The translations under genes and the position numbers were made by a program. Shown piece after piece: positions 59,927-64,000 of a DNA stretch of 64,000 nt. Under the pieces are notes generated by a model, which saw nothing but the letters and a program-made list of their open reading frames with translations, searched no databases and was not told where the DNA came from. The stretch's first letter is position 1. Every line of letters begins with the position of its first letter. This DNA comes from Altererythrobacter sp. H2 (lineage in GTDB: Bacteria; Pseudomonadota; Alphaproteobacteria; Sphingomonadales; Sphingomonadaceae), in assembly GCF_035319885.1 (NCBI RefSeq), contig NZ_CP141285.1, positions 1 to 64,000 of the forward strand, in the 5' to 3' direction.

Positions 59927-62900
59927 GGGCCAGACCTCCTTCGGCCGGGAGTTCGTCGCTCTGTGCATCCGCCTTGGGGCGGTGGTCGCCCGCGATCAGC
60001 GTGTAGATGGTCGGCAGCACGAACAGGGTGAACAGGGTGCCGATCAAGAGGCCCATGACCACGACGATGCCGATGGCGAACCGGCTGTTGGCGCCCGCGC
60101 CGCCCGCGAACAGCAGCGGCACCAGGCCCGCCGCCATCGCGGCGGTGGTCATCAGCACGGGCCGCATACGCACGGCGGCGGCGTGCCGCATAGCCTCCAT
60201 CCGGTTTGCTCCCTCCTGCCGCTGCATCTGGTTGGCGAAGGAGACCATCAGGATGCCGTGCTTTGAGATCAGCCCGATCAGCGTGATGAGGCCGATCTGG
60301 GTGTAGATGTTGAGCGTGGTGAAGCCGAGATAGAGCGGCACCAGCGCCCCGCACACGGCGAGCGGCACCGTCACCAGGATCACCAGCGGATCGCGGAAGC
60401 TCTCGAACTGCGCCGCGAGCACCAGGAAGATCACGATGAGCGCGAAGCCGAACGAGATGGTGAGTTGGTTGCCTTCCTGCACATATTGGCGGCTGTTCGA
60501 CAGCCAGTCGACCGTGGTGCCGGCCGGCAGCGGCTGGCTCTTGAGGAAGTCGACCGCCTGGCCCATCGTCACGCCCGGCAACAGCACCGCCGAGAGCGTC
60601 GCCGAGTTCATCTGGTTGAACTGGGGCAACCTGTTGGGTTGGGGACGGATCTCCACGCTGGCGACCGTGGACAGCGGCACGAGGCTGCCCGAGGATGCCT
60701 TGACGTAGAATTGGCCGAGATTGTCGGGCGTCAGCCGCTGCTCCTGCGGCACCTGGGCGATCACATCATAGGAACGATCGTGCCAGTTGAAGCGGTTGAC
60801 ATAGTTCTCGCCGACCAGGGTCGCCAGCGTGTCTGCGATCTCCGCCATGGAGATGCCGAGCTGACCTGCCTTTTCATGGTCGATGCTGATATGCGCTTCG
60901 GGACTGTCGAAGGCGAGGTCGCTGTCGACGAAGGCGAACAGGCCGCTGCCCCAGGCCGCGCCCTTGATCGCTTCGAGCGTCTGGAAGATCTCGGGATAAT
61001 CATCCGCCGACCGGATCACCATCTGCACGGGCAGCCCGCCACTGCCGGCGGGCAGCGGACTGTCCTGGAAGGTTGTGGCATAGACGCCGGTGACCGCGCC
61101 GCTGCGTCCGGTCAGCTCGCCCTGGATGTCGTCGGCGCTGCGTGTCCGATCCCCCCATTCCTTGAGCACGACACCGCCGAAGCCGCCATTGGCATTGTTC
61201 TCTCCGCCGGTGCCGAACCAGCTGCTTGCGAACTCCGGCAGCGAGCGGAAGATGCCATCGACCTCGGCGTTGAAGCGTGAGGTATAATCGACATTGGCAT
61301 ATTGCGGCGCCTTCGTCTGGACGAAGACATAGCCCATGTCCTCCGGCGGCGCGAGTTCGCGCTGGGAGCCGCTGAACAGCACCACGATCGCACCGAGCAT
61401 GGCGACGCCGACGATCAGCACGGCGCCGCGTGCGGCCAAGGTCTTGTCAAGCAGTCGGGCATAACCCTGCGTTAGCCTGTGCATGTTGCGCTCGATCGCC
61501 TGGGACAGCCTGCCTTCGCCCAGCTTGGCATGGAGCAGTTTGCCGCTCATCATCGGCGACAGCGTGAGCGCCACGACGCCCGAGACGATGACCGATCCGG
61601 CCAGCGTGAACGCGAACTCGCGGAACAGCGCGCCGGTGAGCCCACCCATAAGCCCGATCGGCGCATAGACCGCCGCCAGCGTGATCGTCATCGCGATCAC
61701 CGGCCCGACGATCTCGCGCGCGCCGACAAGCGCCGCGTCGAAGGGCTTCAAGCCTTCCTCGATATGCCGGTGGATATTTTCCACCACCACGATGGCATCG
61801 TCGACGACGAGACCGATCGCCAGAACCATGGCGAGCAGGGTCAGCAGGTTGAACGAAAAGCCGAACGCCAGCATCAGCGCCGCCGTGCCGAGCAGCGACA
61901 GCGGAATGGTGACGATCGGGATGATGACCGCGCGGAAGCTACCCAGGAACAGGAAGATGACGACGATCACGATAATCACCGCCTCGATCAGCGTGCGCTG
62001 GACCTCCTCGATCGACGCGTTCACGAAATGCGCCACGTCGAACGTGTTGGTGACTTCGAGACCGGGCGGCGCAACTCGCTGGATGTCGGGAAGCAGTGTC
62101 CTCACCGCCTCGACGATCTCCAGCGGATTGCCGTCCGGCGTCGGGGAAATGGAGATCGCGACAGCCGGCTTGCCGGACGTGATGAAGGAGGCGTCGTAGT
62201 TCTGGCCGCCGAGCTCGACGGTCGCGATGTCGCCGAGCCGTACGATTCCGTCCGATCCGGTCTTGATGACCATCGTGCGGAACGCCTCGACATCACGCAG
62301 ATCGGTTCCGGCGGTGATGTTGATGGCGGTGTTGGCGCCCTTGAGCTGGCCCGGCGACGCCTGCACATTGTTGGACCGCAGTGCGGTGGCGACATCGCTG
62401 GCCGAAAGGCCACGCGCCGTGAGCTTGACCGGGTCCACCCAGATACGCATCGCGAGCGGAGCACCGCCGCTGATCTGCGCGGACGCGACGCCCGGAACGG
62501 ATGTGATGAGCGGCTGAGCGACGCGCGTCGCAAAATCGACCATCTGCGGCGCCGGCACGGTCTCGCTGGTAAAGGTGATATACTGGATGGCCGAGGCGCC
62601 ATCGGTGATCTTGTTGATTACCGGATCGGTGACGCCGGCCGGCAGGCGGAACTTGACCTGCTGCACCTTGGCGAGGATCTCGGTCATCGAACGGTCGGCA
62701 TCGGCATTGAGTACCAGCTTGGCGCTGATCCGGCTTGTGCCCTGGGTCGAGGTCGATGTCAGATACTCGATGCCGCTGGCGGTCGCGATCGCCTGTGCGA
62801 TCGGCGTGGTGACGAACCCCTGCATGACGTCCTGCGTCGCGCCGGGCAGCGCCGTGTCGATGGTGATCGTCGCGCTTTCCATGCGCGGATACTGGCGCAC

Positions 62901-62999
62901 CTGCAGGCTCAACATCGCACTGACGCCCACGAGCAGGATCAGCAGGCTGACGACGATCGCGAGGATCGGGCGGCGGATGAAGATGTCGGTGAAGGCCAT
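59919..62999 (-). CDS. RND multidrug efflux permease (HAE1/MexF-like)
   Basis: 1026 residues, the normal size for the family. FTDIFIRRPILAIVVSLLIL starts it, with the large periplasmic loops and the membrane helix LAIGLVVDDAIVVVENIHRH carrying the proton-relay Asp pair. It ends LPTIYTLIAGDHRPKADAQS. HAE1 type (drugs) rather than heavy-metal CusA type. The substrate is not identifiable. The adaptor gene ends 1 nt before its start. Confidence 0.94.
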   Translation of the reverse strand: MAFTDIFIRRPILAIVVSLLILLVGVSAMLSLQVRQYPRMESATITIDTALPGATQDVMQGFVTTPIAQAIATASGIEYLTSTSTQGTSRISAKLVLNADADRSMTEILAKVQQVKFRLPAGVTDPVINKITDGASAIQYITFTSETVPAPQMVDFATRVAQPLITSVPGVASAQISGGAPLAMRIWVDPVKLTARGLSASDVATALRSNNVQASPGQLKGANTAINITAGTDLRDVEAFRTMVIKTGSDGIVRLGDIATVELGGQNYDASFITSGKPAVAISISPTPDGNPLEIVEAVRTLLPDIQRVAPPGLEVTNTFDVAHFVNASIEEVQRTLIEAVIIVIVVIFLFLGSFRAVIIPIVTIPLSLLGTAALMLAFGFSFNLLTLLAMVLAIGLVVDDAIVVVENIHRHIEEGLKPFDAALVGAREIVGPVIAMTITLAAVYAPIGLMGGLTGALFREFAFTLAGSVIVSGVVALTLSPMMSGKLLHAKLGEGRLSQAIERNMHRLTQGYARLLDKTLAARGAVLIVGVAMLGAIVVLFSGSQRELAPPEDMGYVFVQTKAPQYANVDYTSRFNAEVDGIFRSLPEFASSWFGTGGENNANGGFGGVVLKEWGDRTRSADDIQGELTGRSGAVTGVYATTFQDSPLPAGSGGLPVQMVIRSADDYPEIFQTLEAIKGAAWGSGLFAFVDSDLAFDSPEAHISIDHEKAGQLGISMAEIADTLATLVGENYVNRFNWHDRSYDVIAQVPQEQRLTPDNLGQFYVKASSGSLVPLSTVASVEIRPQPNRLPQFNQMNSATLSAVLLPGVTMGQAVDFLKSQPLPAGTTVDWLSNSRQYVQEGNQLTISFGFALIVIFLVLAAQFESFRDPLVILVTVPLAVCGALVPLYLGFTTLNIYTQIGLITLIGLISKHGILMVSFANQMQRQEGANRMEAMRHAAAVRMRPVLMTTAAMAAGLVPLLFAGGAGANSRFAIGIVVVMGLLIGTLFTLFVLPTIYTLIAGDHRPKADAQSDELPAEGGLAHA

Positions 63000-63000
63000 C

Positions 63001-64000
63001 TCAGCGCTCCTCCGTCTTCACGAGGCGCGAGACCTTGACCTCGGCGCCCGGCTGCACGCGCAGTTGCCCTTCGGTGACGACGACGTCACCGGGCTTCAGG
63101 CCACCGGCGATGACGACGCTGTTGCCGATACGGCGGCCGGTGTGCACTGGCACGATCTCGGCCTTGCCGGCCTTACGTGCATCCTTGCCGCGAATGACGA
63201 TCACGCTGTCGCCCTGCGCGGAGGTCTGGATCGCGGTCGCGGGCACGACCAGCGCGCCGGTCTGCGGCGGCAACTCGAGCGCGGCCGTCACATACATGCC
63301 GGGCCGTAGCGCCCGGTCCGGGTTGGGCAGGACCGCCTGCACCGTGACGTTGCGGGTGTCCTGGCCGATCTGGGGCTCGATCGCGTTGACGCGCGCGGTG
63401 AAGGTCCGGTCGGGGAAGGCGTCGCTGGTGACGGTGACGCTCGATCCGCGCCGCAGCTGTCCCAGCTCCTGCTGCGGCAGGGCGAACTCGACATAGAGGC
63501 TGGAGAGGTCGGTCAGCGTGGCGATCGCATCGCCGGGATTGAGGAACTGGCCGAGGTTGACGCGGCGAATGCCGATCTCGCCGGAGAAGGGTGCGCGCAC
63601 CTGCTTCTGGATGAGCCGGGCGTCGAGCTGGCGCACGGCGGCGACCGCCTGGTCCCGCTCCGCGCGGCGCTGTTCGAGCAGTTCGCGCGGCTCCGCGCCG
63701 GTCGGCGCAAGCTCCTCGGAACGGGACACCTGCACGCGGGCGAACGCGGCCCTGGCCTGGGCCGCCTGCCGATCGGCCGTCTCGGGACCATCGAAAAGCT
63801 GGACCAGCAAGGCGCCGCTGCGGACCTGCGAACCGGCCTCGAACCGGATGGCGGTCACGCGCCCCGCGATCTCCGGCGAGAGCGTCACCTCCCGAACCGC
63901 GCGCAAGCCCCCGACCGCTTGCAGAGCGGCCGGCACGTCTTGCGGCGTCACGACGGTCGCGGCGACGGACGTCGCCTGCTGCTGCCAGCCTTGTTGCTGC
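63001..64000 (-). CDS. RND efflux periplasmic adaptor (partial, 5' end outside window)
   Basis: The frame is open to the window edge, so the N-terminus with the signal is missing. Visible parts: the lipoyl/barrel-sandwich region LSPEIAGRVTAIRFEAGSQV, a coiled-coil hairpin (REEL.. to RAERDQAVAAVRQLDARLIQ), RAPFSGEIGIRRVNLGQFL and LPNPDRALRPGMYVTAALEL. It is a membrane-fusion protein of the MexA/AcrA family. A GTG at 63951 is in frame but internal, since upstream residues (QQATSVAATVV) read as the same protein. Confidence 0.9.
   Translation of the reverse strand, partial: QQQGWQQQATSVAATVVTPQDVPAALQAVGGLRAVREVTLSPEIAGRVTAIRFEAGSQVRSGALLVQLFDGPETADRQAAQARAAFARVQVSRSEELAPTGAEPRELLEQRRAERDQAVAAVRQLDARLIQKQVRAPFSGEIGIRRVNLGQFLNPGDAIATLTDLSSLYVEFALPQQELGQLRRGSSVTVTSDAFPDRTFTARVNAIEPQIGQDTRNVTVQAVLPNPDRALRPGMYVTAALELPPQTGALVVPATAIQTSAQGDSVIVIRGKDARKAGKAEIVPVHTGRRIGNSVVIAGGLKPGDVVVTEGQLRVQPGAEVKVSRLVKTEER

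Overview
The window looks like the start of a chromosome of a Sphingomonadales alphaproteobacterium, most probably Erythrobacteraceae. Base 1 is the ATG of dnaA, as in a finished genome rotated to dnaA. The first 15.5 kb are GC-rich core genes: dnaA, a DUF983 protein, a ThiF/MoeB-type adenylyltransferase, a class III sirtuin, dapB, nth, a dicarboxylate/amino-acid symporter, dapE, a cupin, an S1/P1 nuclease, a glutathione S-transferase, a VOC protein, lipoproteins, argB, a YggT protein, folD and marC. Family placement is from protein resemblance only.

From 15.5 to 20.2 kb the sequence is less GC-rich and looks damaged. It holds a HEAT/membrane protein with a CapB/PgsB-type GTRGKSGT loop but no recognisable remainder of the ligase domain, a coupled small hydrolase-like gene, and a 5'-truncated gene. 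This last one lies head-to-head with a 5'-truncated response regulator, so the locus reads as a recombination scar. Core genes resume with a LON-domain protein, a thioredoxin-TPR protein and tRNA-Gly(GCC).

An integrative and conjugative element (ICE) appears to begin at the 3' end of tRNA-Gly (22,020). Its left end carries GCTTACGCG repeats that could be recombinase or accessory-protein sites. Next comes an IetA/IetS pair (AAA+ ATPase and subtilisin-like protease). The element then has a ParB-like protein, small cargo including a DUF2026 protein and an AbiGi-like protein, a DUF932 protein, an XRE regulator, and two regulators, one of them a fused FseA-like protein. An AlpA-type DNA-binding protein, RepA with three 18-bp iterons, DUF2840, TraF, DUF736, a lytic transglycosylase and a DUF3363-type relaxase follow.

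A hypothetical gene and a PHP-SMC ATPase sit as apparent cargo between the relaxase and the coupling protein. The mating-pair cluster then runs traG, a ribbon-helix-helix gene, trbBCDEJKLFGI and DUF2274, mostly joined by 4-nt start/stop overlaps. On the opposite strand follow a TrbK-like membrane protein coupled to a LysR regulator, a universal stress protein and an RND efflux operon that runs off the window. No integrase is present, so the right end of the element is not in view.

The least explained signals are a near-identical ~170-nt structured leader in front of two different ICE genes (ParB-like and DUF932), the PHP-SMC cargo gene, four dyad sites in front of the relaxase, a terminator-like hairpin that buries the trbB ribosome-binding site, and a C-terminal tail shared by TrbJ and the TrbK-like protein.
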